DNA of 64,000 nucleotides, taken from Stenotrophomonas sp. SY1. GTDB lineage: Bacteria > Pseudomonadota > Gammaproteobacteria > Xanthomonadales > Xanthomonadaceae. The stretch lies in assembly GCF_021202945.1 (NCBI RefSeq), contig NZ_JAJOYR010000001.1, positions 372,001 to 436,000 of the forward strand. The letters are read 5' to 3'. The notes under the pieces were generated by a model. That model ran no database searches and was not told the origin of the DNA. It was given only the letters and a program-made list of their open reading frames with translations. Shown here one piece after another: positions 47,654 through 54,881 of the stretch. Each line of letters opens with the position of its first letter. The stretch's first letter is position 1. Made by a program: the position numbers and the translations under genes.

Positions 47654-49227
47654 CTTCGATCCAACGGCGCTTCGTGTCCGTCAACGGACGCCAGGTGCAT
47701 TACCGCATCGCCGGCACCGGCCCGGCCCTGCTGCTGATACACCAGTCGCCGCAGAACTCGCGCATGTGGCACACGATGATGCAGCGCTTCGCCGACCGCT
47801 ACACGGTGATCGCGCCGGATACGCCGGGTTTTGGCTATTCCGATCCGCTGCCCGGCAACCCGATGACGATTGCCGATTTCGGCACGGCCACGCTGGCGTT
47901 CTGCCAGGCCATCGGCCTGCAACGCTTCGCCGTGTTCGGCATGCACACCGGCGGGCTGATCGCCACCTGGCTGGCCTGGGCGAATCCGCAACGTGTTGCT
48001 GCGCTGGTGGTGGATGGCTATGCCGCTTTCACCCCGGAAGAAAGCGCGCTGTATGGCGACGCCTACCTGCCGCCGTTCGTGCCGCAATGGGACGGTTCGC
48101 ACCTGCGTTGGCTGTGGTCGCGCATGCGCGAGCAGAAGTATTACTTCCCGTGGTACGACGGTCGCGCTGAAGCGGCAATGCGGATCGCGCCGCAGACCAC
48201 CGAAAGCACGCGCGAGACGGTGATGGACGTGCTCGACGTGGGGGACACCTACCGCGCCGGCTATGCCGCCGCGTTCCGTCACAACGATCATCATTGGGTC
48301 AGCGAACTGAAGATGCCGTCGTGGCTGGTGTTCCGCCACGGCGACCCGCTGCTGGCGCATATGCCGCGCCTGCTTGATCTGCCGGGCAACGTGCAGTTGA
48401 TCGAAGAGCCCGATGGCATCGCGGCGATGCACGCGAAGATGGATGCGTGGCTGGCGCAGGTGCTCTCCGTCGAGCCTGTGTTTGAAGCAAGGGTGACTGA
48501 AGCATCCAGCGCAGGCTGGCAACGCCGCATCATCGCCACCGCTGCCGGTGACATGGCGGTATGGGAGTGTGCCGGCGAAGGTCCGCTGCATCTGGTGCTG
48601 CACGCGCCGGGCACGCGCCCGCTGTCGCCGGCGCAGCTGCCGGTCAGCGAAGGCGCCTGGCTGCTGCCGGATCTGCCCGGCCATGGCGCCTCCTGCGAAA
48701 CCGACAGCGAACTCGGTGCCGATGTCGTCGTGCAGGCGCTGCTCGACGCCCTGCGCGGCAACGACACGCAACCACTGCTGATCGAAGCACACGGCGGCGC
48801 AGCCGGTTACGTGCCGGCGCTGGTTGATGCATTGGGCGCACGCGTGCAGAACGTACTGCTGCATTCGCCATGGCTGCTCGACGCCGCCGAACAAGCGGTG
48901 CTGCTGGACAACCTGCCGACCACCGTCATCGATCGCGCCGGTGGCTATCTGTGCGATGTGTGGCAGTGGGAGCGTGAGCGCCACCTGTTGTGGCCGTGGA
49001 TGGCGCCCAGCGCCGACGCACGCCGTCGCGTCGATGCACCGTCGCCGGCATGCGTGCATGCCAACGTGGTCGAACTGCTGCGGCTTGGCCCGCGCCTGCA
49101 CACGCTGCTGCGTGATGCCACCGCACCGGATCTGGCTGCGCGGCTGCGTGCCTTGCCGATGCCATTGCAGGTCAACGCCGATTCCGAATCCGACTTCCAG
49201 GGCCGCGCCGCCGCGCTGTCCGCCTGA
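47650..49227 (+). CDS. Fused double alpha/beta-hydrolase protein with His at both nucleophile positions
   Basis: A protein of 525 residues. The N-half (about 1-280) has the strand motifs ALLLIHQSPQNSRMW and VIAPDTPGFGYSDP and an elbow reading FGMHTGG with H99 where the family has Ser, Asp or Cys. The C-half (about 290-525) repeats the plan: LVLHAPGTRP, LLPDLPGHGAS and an elbow LIEAHGGAAG with H381. Neither half has the GxSxG serine, so classical esterase chemistry is doubtful. A lyase, cofactor-free or purely binding role is possible. It overlaps the CurA-like gene (ATGA) and has AAGGA upstream. Confidence 0.8.
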   Translation: MTSIQRRFVSVNGRQVHYRIAGTGPALLLIHQSPQNSRMWHTMMQRFADRYTVIAPDTPGFGYSDPLPGNPMTIADFGTATLAFCQAIGLQRFAVFGMHTGGLIATWLAWANPQRVAALVVDGYAAFTPEESALYGDAYLPPFVPQWDGSHLRWLWSRMREQKYYFPWYDGRAEAAMRIAPQTTESTRETVMDVLDVGDTYRAGYAAAFRHNDHHWVSELKMPSWLVFRHGDPLLAHMPRLLDLPGNVQLIEEPDGIAAMHAKMDAWLAQVLSVEPVFEARVTEASSAGWQRRIIATAAGDMAVWECAGEGPLHLVLHAPGTRPLSPAQLPVSEGAWLLPDLPGHGASCETDSELGADVVVQALLDALRGNDTQPLLIEAHGGAAGYVPALVDALGARVQNVLLHSPWLLDAAEQAVLLDNLPTTVIDRAGGYLCDVWQWERERHLLWPWMAPSADARRRVDAPSPACVHANVVELLRLGPRLHTLLRDATAPDLAARLRALPMPLQVNADSESDFQGRAAALSA

Positions 49228-49242
49228 TCCCGAAGGACCCCC

Positions 49243-50805
49243 ATGAGCAACGCCACCGCAACCGCGCAAGATGTCATCGCCCAGCTGAAGCTCAGTTGGG
49301 GCAAGGACATCGTTACCGATGCCAACGAGCTGGAATACTTCGGCACCGACGTCTATTCGCAGGGCCAGCCGCTGCTGGCGGTACTGCGCCCCGGCAACGC
49401 CCAACAGCTCGCCGACGCGGTCAAGCAGCTCACCGATGCCGGCATCGCGGTGGTGCCGCGCGGTGGTGGCATGAGCTACACCGGGGGTTACACCGCCGCG
49501 CGCAGCCCGAGCGTGCTGGTCGATACTGGTTCGCTCGACAAGATCGTCGAGATCAATCTGGAAGACGCCTATGTCGTTGTCGAAGCCGGCGTCACCTGGC
49601 GTGCGCTGAAGGAAGCACTGGATGCCAAGGGCGTGCGCACGCCGTACTTCGGGCCGATGTCCGGCTCGCATGCGACTGTCGGCGGTGGCATGTCTCAGAG
49701 CGCCATCTTCCACGGCTCGGCGCGCTACGGCTGCTCGGCCGACGTGGTGCTGGGGTTGCAGGTGGTCACCGCCAATGGCGACATCCTCACCACGGGTTCC
49801 GCGGCTGCGGCGAACACGTCGCCGTTTTTCCGTTGGTACGGACCTGACCTGACCGGCCTGTTCCTCGGCGATTGCGGCCTGCTCGGCATCAAGACCCGCA
49901 TCGTGCTCAAGCTGATCCCCAAGCATGCGCACATCGATTACCTGTCCTGGCAGTTCGGCACCCCCGAGGGCCTGTTCGGCGCATTGAGCGCGCTGGCCCG
50001 CGCCGGCCTGGCCAGCGAGACGGCCGCGTTCGATCCGGCGCTGACCAGCATCCGCATGCGTCGTGCCAGCCTGTCCAGCGACGTCAAGGCGCTGACCAAT
50101 GTCATCAGAAAGGGCGGGCTGATCTCCGGCCTGAAGCTGGCGGTGAAGGGCCGCGACATCGTCGACCAGCAGCAGTTCTCGCTGCACATCACGCTGGAAG
50201 GCGACAGCGCCGCCGAAGTAGCCGACCGTGTGTCGCGGGCGCGCAAGCTGGTGGAGGGTTTTGGCCAGAGTGTGGAACCGTCGATACCGAAGATGATGGC
50301 GGCCAATCCGTTCGCCGCCTGGAACTCGATGCTCGGCCCGCAGGGCGAGCGTTGGGCGCCGGTGCATGCCATCGTTCCGCATTCGAAGTCGGTGGCCGTG
50401 TTCAATGCGCTGCAGGAGCTGTTCGCCCGCGAGCAGGAAACCATGGACCGGCACGGGATCTTCATCGGCACGCTGATGTCCAGCGTCGGCGCACAGGCGG
50501 CGGTGATCGAGCCGTGCATCTACTGGCCGGACAGCCACAACGCCTTCCATGTACGCACCGTGGACGCCGACCACCGCGAGCGCATCGGCTGCCCGGGCGA
50601 GCACCTTGAGGCCCGCGCCGCAGCTGACACGCTCAAGCGCCAGATCGCCGATGTCATGCGCGCACATGGCGCAGCCAATCTGCAGCTGGGCAAGTTCTAC
50701 GACTACCGCGCCGGCCGCGACCCGGCCGCGCTGGCGCTGCTGGATGCCATCAAGGCCCAGCTCGACCCCAAGGGCTTGATGAACCCGGGCGTCCTGTCGC
50801 GCTGA
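49243..50805 (+). CDS. FAD-linked oxidase (VAO/PCMH family, glycolate/D-lactate oxidase-like)
   Basis: A protein of 520 residues. The PCMH-type FAD domain (about 40-220) contains VVPRGGGMSYTGGYT, VEAGVTWRALKEAL and SGSHATVGGGMSQSAIFHGS. The C-terminal substrate domain ends in the conserved KAQLDPKGLMNPGVLS. It would oxidise an alcohol, hydroxy acid or phenol with FAD. No signal peptide, so cytoplasmic. AAGGA lies before the ATG, 15 bp after the previous stop. Last gene of the rightward arm; a hairpin repeat follows. Confidence 0.9.
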   Translation: MSNATATAQDVIAQLKLSWGKDIVTDANELEYFGTDVYSQGQPLLAVLRPGNAQQLADAVKQLTDAGIAVVPRGGGMSYTGGYTAARSPSVLVDTGSLDKIVEINLEDAYVVVEAGVTWRALKEALDAKGVRTPYFGPMSGSHATVGGGMSQSAIFHGSARYGCSADVVLGLQVVTANGDILTTGSAAAANTSPFFRWYGPDLTGLFLGDCGLLGIKTRIVLKLIPKHAHIDYLSWQFGTPEGLFGALSALARAGLASETAAFDPALTSIRMRRASLSSDVKALTNVIRKGGLISGLKLAVKGRDIVDQQQFSLHITLEGDSAAEVADRVSRARKLVEGFGQSVEPSIPKMMAANPFAAWNSMLGPQGERWAPVHAIVPHSKSVAVFNALQELFAREQETMDRHGIFIGTLMSSVGAQAAVIEPCIYWPDSHNAFHVRTVDADHRERIGCPGEHLEARAAADTLKRQIADVMRAHGAANLQLGKFYDYRAGRDPAALALLDAIKAQLDPKGLMNPGVLSR

Positions 50806-50813
50806 GCGATCAA

Positions 50814-50844
50814 GGCCCCTCTCCCGCCTACGGGGTGAGGGGCT
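50814..50844. repeat. Single CCCCTCTCCCG...GGGGTGAGGGG hairpin
   Basis: A member of the intergenic hairpin family lies 9 bp after the oxidase stop and could serve as its terminator. In the remaining 50845-51222 I see GC-rich, GGCC-rich sequence but no gene, and no clear promoter except the immediate upstream region of the kinase. Confidence 0.6.
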
Positions 50845-51222
50845 GTTTGTGAATCAGCGCTTCGCGGCCCATCGAACGCCCTGGCACAAAGGCCGGAGCG
50901 CGGTGCAGGGGTGGGATGAGGGCGGGCTTGGCTGGGTTCAGGGCCCGGCCGGAGCGTCCTGGGCCTTGCGCGCCGCCGCCGCCCTTCACATGACGTACCC
51001 AACGGCCAAGCCCAACCCCGGGCCGTTCTGCCGTGCGCCGTTTCCGGCTCCCAGTGGCCAAATAGCCAGCGCAACGCACCGCTGAATGCTTCTGCCTGTT
51101 TTCATTTCGCGCCATCGGCAACAATATGCGCCCTTGATCCCCTCCTATCGGGCCACGTTCGACGCTGTTCGTTCGAGCGCCCTTCCTGTGCCGAGGCATC
51201 GGCCACCACGCACCGAGGAACT

Positions 51223-52086
51223 GTGAAGACACCCCAGCAACTACAGGCATTGATCGACGACGGCGTCATCGAAGAAGTGCTGCGCCCGCTCAAGAGCGGC
51301 AAGGAAGCAGCGGTCTACGTTGTCCGCAGCGGCGGTGAAGTGCGCTGCGCCAAGGTCTACAAGGACATGGCCCAGCGCAGCTTCCAGCAACGCGTGCAGT
51401 ACCAGGAAGGCCGCAAGGTCCGTGGCAGCCGTGAGGCCCGCGCCATCGGCAAGGCCAGCAAGTACGGCCGCAAGCAGCAGGAAGTGGCCTGGAAGAACAC
51501 CGAGGTGGACGCGCTGTACCAGCTGCGCGAAGCCGGCGTGCGCGTGCCCGAGCCGTTCGGTTACTTCCACGGCGTGCTGGTGATGGAGCTGGTCACCGAC
51601 GCCGAGGGTTTCAGCGCCGCGCGCCTGGGCGAGGTGGAGCTCAGCGCCGAGCAGGCACGCCAGTTCCATGCGGTGCTGGTGGAGCAGGTCAAGCTGATGC
51701 TGTGCTGCGGCCTGATCCATGGCGATCTGTCGGCCTACAACGTGCTGGTGGGTCCGGATGGCCCGGTGGTCATCGATTTCCCACAGGTGGTCAGTGCCGG
51801 CGGCAACAACGCCGCGCGCACGATGCTGCTGCGTGACGTCAACAACCTCACCGCCAACCTCGGCCGCTGGGCACCGGAACTGCTGGAGACCTGGTACGGC
51901 GAGGAAATGTGGGAGTTGTTCCAGGCCGGCGATCTGTCGCCGGACACCGTGCTGACCGGCGAATTCACCCCGGACGAAAGCGCCGTGGATCTGGACAGCG
52001 TCCGCCACGCCATCAACGACGCGCGCGAGGAAGCACTCATCCGCCAGCAGGGCCGCGAGGCGGCAGCTGAGGAAGAGGGTTACTGA
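51223..52086 (+). CDS. RIO1-family serine protein kinase
   Basis: A protein of 287 residues from a GTG start with CGAGGAA upstream. The glycine-poor ATP loop reads LKSGKEAAVYVV and the lysine is in CAKVYK. The hinge region is VLVMELV. The catalytic aspartate D168 lies in LIHGDLSAYNVLV, and the metal aspartate D185 in VVIDFPQ, the RIO-type DFP-like motif. The core matches bacterial RIO kinases known from Pseudomonas. Cytoplasmic; substrates unknown. The 3' flank is a repeat-rich region. Confidence 0.93.
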   Translation: MKTPQQLQALIDDGVIEEVLRPLKSGKEAAVYVVRSGGEVRCAKVYKDMAQRSFQQRVQYQEGRKVRGSREARAIGKASKYGRKQQEVAWKNTEVDALYQLREAGVRVPEPFGYFHGVLVMELVTDAEGFSAARLGEVELSAEQARQFHAVLVEQVKLMLCCGLIHGDLSAYNVLVGPDGPVVIDFPQVVSAGGNNAARTMLLRDVNNLTANLGRWAPELLETWYGEEMWELFQAGDLSPDTVLTGEFTPDESAVDLDSVRHAINDAREEALIRQQGREAAAEEEGY

Positions 52087-52097
52087 CGCGTCGCCCC

Positions 52098-52388
52098 TTC
52101 CCTATGCCGCAGGCAAGGGGAGGGGTGAACTTCGCGGGATACACGGCTGTAGCGCCGAACCATGCTCGGCGTTGGCCTGGTCGGTGCAGCCCCCGCCGAG
52201 CATGGCTCGGCACTACCGATCGCCTGTCAGGCGCGGGGCATCTGCTCTGCTCCCTCCCTTTGCCGCAGGCAAGGGGAGGGCTGGTGAGGGGTGAACTTCG
52301 CGGGATACACGGCTGTAGCGTCGAGCCATGCTCGGCGTTGGCCTTGCCGATGCAGCCCCTGCCGAGCATGGCTCGGCACTACCGATGG
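52098..52388. repeat. Duplicated ~120-bp block: hairpin repeat plus SMAG dimer, two copies
   Basis: Blocks at about 52098-52223 and 52255-52388 are near-identical direct repeats. Each contains GCCGCAGGCAAGGGGAGG, the shared phrase GTGAACTTCGCGGGATACAC, and an inverted pair of 23-bp GTAG-hairpin elements: 52149-52171 with 52194-52216, and 52315-52337 with 52360-52382. The GTAG-stem-CTAC layout is that of SMAG elements of Stenotrophomonas. Confidence 0.85.
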
Positions 52389-52491
52389 CCGAATCCGACT
52401 CTGACCCCGGTTTCTCCTCAGCCAACGTACGGGCCAGGTCCACATTGGCGATATGGCCGTGCAGGAACAGCAGGTCGGTGAAGATGCGCAT
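52213..52491 (-). CDS. Possible small protein whose 3' half is repeat-derived
   Basis: An ATG at 52491 with GGAG upstream opens a frame of 92 codons, divergent from the LysR gene. The first 26 residues (MRIFTDLLFLHGHIANVDLA) look protein-like. From residue 27 on, the frame runs through a CCGACTCTGACCCCGG repeat arm and the SMAG dimer, so the tail is unlikely to be functional. It may be a truncated gene of which only the 5' end remains. No family recognised. Confidence 0.35.
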   Translation of the reverse strand: MRIFTDLLFLHGHIANVDLARTLAEEKPGSESDSAIGSAEPCSAGAASARPTPSMARRYSRVSREVHPSPALPLPAAKGGSRADAPRLTGDR

Positions 52492-52590
52492 GTCCGTACT
52501 CCCACTTGAGTGATGCTCACGGTACGTCCAGGCAGAAGTCCAAACCAGCGAGTATTCTTCAACCAATTCTTGAGAAGAGCTAAAGGCTCC

Positions 52591-53490
52591 ATGTCCAAGC
52601 CACCGCTCCATTTCCTGCAGGGCTTTGTCGCTGCCGCACGCCTGGGCAACCTGTCGCGTGCGGCCGAGGCGATGAACGTCACCGTCAGTGCGCTGAGCCA
52701 CCAGATGCGGCAGCTGGAGGAGCGGCTGGGCTATCCGCTGCTGGTGCGGCAGGCGCGTGGGGTGGCGCTGACCGTGGAAGGGCGGCGCTTGTTCGAGCAG
52801 GTGGCGCCGCATCTGGATGCAATCAACGAAGCATTCCGGCCATTCGCCGCGCGGCACGAACGGGTGCTGACGGTGAGTGCGGTGCCGAGCATGGCCTCGG
52901 CGTGGCTGGTGCCGCGGTTGGGTCGATTCGTGGCGCTGCACCCGCAGATCGAGATCAACCTGCAGTCCAGCCAGCACCTGGTCGATTTCGAGCGGCAGTT
53001 GCAGTTCGATGCGGCGCTGCGCGTGGGCGACGGGCGCTGGCCGGGGCTGATCGCCGAGCCGCTGATTGATGAGTGGCTGGTGCCGATGGCCAGCCCGGCC
53101 CTGATCGAACGCATGGGCGGCATGGACGCGCTTCCGTTGTCGCAGTGGCCGCTGCTGGGCGATACGGGTGACGAATGGGATCGTTGGTTCGCGTTGATCG
53201 GCGAACAGGCCCCCAAGCGTTACGTGGCCATTCTTGATGACTCCGAATCGCACCACCGCGCAGCGTTGGACGGCGTGGGTGTCGCGCTGGGCCGGGTGAC
53301 GCGCGCACGCCTGCTGTTGGAGTCCGGGCAGCTGGTGGCGTTGTCAAAGCAACGCCTGAAAACGCCGTGGTCGCACTGGCTGGTGTATCCGGAGCGCTCG
53401 GCCACGCATGGTGGCTTCCTGGCCTTCCGCGAGTGGCTGCATGCCGAGGCCGCCGAACATCGTCGACATATGGATGAAGCAGACACATAG
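52591..53490 (+). CDS. LysR-family transcriptional regulator (GcvA-like)
   Basis: A protein of 299 residues. Its N-terminal winged helix-turn-helix (FVAAARLGNLSRAAEAMNVT, then SHQMRQLEERLGYPLLVR) and a substrate-binding domain follow the GcvA/AmpR subgroup. It would act as a tetramer responding to a small-molecule coinducer. The start at 52591 fits homologous N-termini (FLQGFVAAAR); the open frame extends 81 bp upstream without a better ribosome-binding site. It is not adjacent to an obvious target; the 40-51 kb cluster, which lacks its own regulator, is a possible but unproven target. Confidence 0.92.
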   Translation: MSKPPLHFLQGFVAAARLGNLSRAAEAMNVTVSALSHQMRQLEERLGYPLLVRQARGVALTVEGRRLFEQVAPHLDAINEAFRPFAARHERVLTVSAVPSMASAWLVPRLGRFVALHPQIEINLQSSQHLVDFERQLQFDAALRVGDGRWPGLIAEPLIDEWLVPMASPALIERMGGMDALPLSQWPLLGDTGDEWDRWFALIGEQAPKRYVAILDDSESHHRAALDGVGVALGRVTRARLLLESGQLVALSKQRLKTPWSHWLVYPERSATHGGFLAFREWLHAEAAEHRRHMDEADT

Positions 53491-53606
53491 TCGAGCGCGT
53501 GATTCCGTGCAGCATTCGCCGGCGCTGCAGTGAAAATCACATCGAAAATCCGATCCTCTGTTGTCGCTATAGTCGGCCCATTCCGACAACGGATCCCTGA
53601 GCAGAC

Positions 53607-54482
53607 ATGGAACGTCCCTTTCATACGCGTGCGGGTTTCTGGGTTGGCGCGCTGGGCCCGGCGCTGCTGACGCTGCTGGTGCTGGTCGAGTTCAACAAAC
53701 CCCATCCCGCCGCGCCGAATGTTGCGGGTCTTGGTGCGGTGGTCATGGGTTTTCTGGGTACCGTGGTGCTGGGCATCGTCTGGCTATGGGTGATGCTGCA
53801 CAGTCGCGCGTGGCGGGCCAGTCTCACTGGCGCAGCGCTGGGTGTGGGGCTCGCGCTGGGAGTCGCCCTGGTGCATGGCCATATCAGGGCTGAGGCCCAA
53901 CACCGTGCATGGGTCCAGGCCTCCGCCGAGGAGACGATTGAGCGGCAGCGGTTGTTGCTGGCCCTGGACGCTGCCCGCCGCGACGACAAAGCGGGAATCC
54001 GCTCTGCACTGGCGATGACGTCTTCGTTTCAGCCAACCGAGAGTATGTGCGCGCTGGTCGCTACGCCCGGTCGATCGCTGTACTCGGTACTGGAGGGCGC
54101 GCCCCAGATCAGCCGCATGAACGGTGACGCCGATGAGGGTGTGGAAAGCGAATCGCTGCTGCGCATCGCCGCGGAGATGGCGAGCAACGGCGACACCGTG
54201 CAGGGCAAACAATCCATGCTGTTCGTACTGCTGGAGGCGCTTGCAGTGCGCAGTGATGGCGCAGCGGCGTTGCCTGCATGGCGCAGCCTGTGGGAGCGCG
54301 TAGAGCATCGGGCGGGGATCACGGCGGCATGGCCGCCGGTTTTCGCAAGCCCCGGGCCACGTACCTACAGGAAATACTGCGGAGGCGGATACGATGCCGA
54401 GTTGAGCCGGATCATCGAGTACATGACGCCGGAGCCGGCGAATGTAGATGCGGATGAAGCAGTGGCTCCACCCGCCCGATAG
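53607..54482 (+). CDS. Hypothetical membrane protein
   Basis: A protein of 291 residues with three hydrophobic helices in the N-terminal third (about 12-32, 42-65 and 70-92), followed by a soluble, probably extracytoplasmic domain with ASAEETIERQRLLLALDAARR, three cysteines and a GPRTYRKYCGGGYDAEL stretch. No domain recognised. Ends just before a 25-bp perfect hairpin. Confidence 0.7.
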   Translation: MERPFHTRAGFWVGALGPALLTLLVLVEFNKPHPAAPNVAGLGAVVMGFLGTVVLGIVWLWVMLHSRAWRASLTGAALGVGLALGVALVHGHIRAEAQHRAWVQASAEETIERQRLLLALDAARRDDKAGIRSALAMTSSFQPTESMCALVATPGRSLYSVLEGAPQISRMNGDADEGVESESLLRIAAEMASNGDTVQGKQSMLFVLLEALAVRSDGAAALPAWRSLWERVEHRAGITAAWPPVFASPGPRTYRKYCGGGYDAELSRIIEYMTPEPANVDADEAVAPPAR

Positions 54483-54497
54483 TCCTTGGCCAGAAAG

Positions 54498-54552
54498 AAA
54501 ACCGGGGTCAGAGTCGGGTTTTCCGAGAAAACCCGACTCTGACCCCGGTTTT
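54498..54552. terminator. Perfect 25-bp hairpin, bidirectional terminator
   Basis: Two 25-nt arms (54498-54522 and 54528-54552) are exact reverse complements with a 5-nt loop. One arm ends with TTTT on each strand. It sits between a rightward and a leftward gene end, 6 bp from the leftward stop. The 19-nt core CCGACTCTGACCCCGGTTT recurs exactly at 52395-52413, so this is also a dispersed repeat. Confidence 0.85.
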
Positions 54553-54557
54553 TTCTC

Positions 54558-54881
54558 TTACTTCACCCAGGGCGCCAGCAGCCGCAACCGCTGTGGTTTC
54601 GAGGAAAGGGTGAAGGCCACCAGCAACGCCCCCCCGGTCAACGCCATCACCCATACCAGCACCGCCATCGAGGCGTGGTCCACCGCCAGGCACAGGCACA
54701 GCGCGATGCCGATACCGACGATACCGAGCCAGCGCAACACGCGCTTCATCGCGGCCGATGGTCTGGTGCCCCACACCAGCTGCGCATGCACGTCCATCGA
54801 CAACGCCAGCCAGCCCATGCCGGCAAGGCTGACCAGCAGCGCGGCAGCGAGCAGCAGATTGGTCATCAGGTGCTCAGACAT
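54558..54881 (-). CDS. DUF3325-like small membrane protein (iron-uptake operon)
   Basis: A protein of 107 residues with three membrane helices (about 8-28, 45-63 and 70-90), of the type encoded after PepSY genes in siderophore-receptor operons. It overlaps the end of the PepSY gene by 8 bp. A GAGGAAG ribosome-binding site lies in the preceding gene. Function unknown. Confidence 0.8.
   Translation of the reverse strand: MSEHLMTNLLLAAALLVSLAGMGWLALSMDVHAQLVWGTRPSAAMKRVLRWLGIVGIGIALCLCLAVDHASMAVLVWVMALTGGALLVAFTLSSKPQRLRLLAPWVK

Noticed and set aside
47638-50667. Leftward open frame of 1009 codons opposite the hydrolase and FAD-oxidase genes
   Set aside because: It spans several real genes with clear catalytic motifs, has a His/Arg/Gln-rich composition and no signature of its own.
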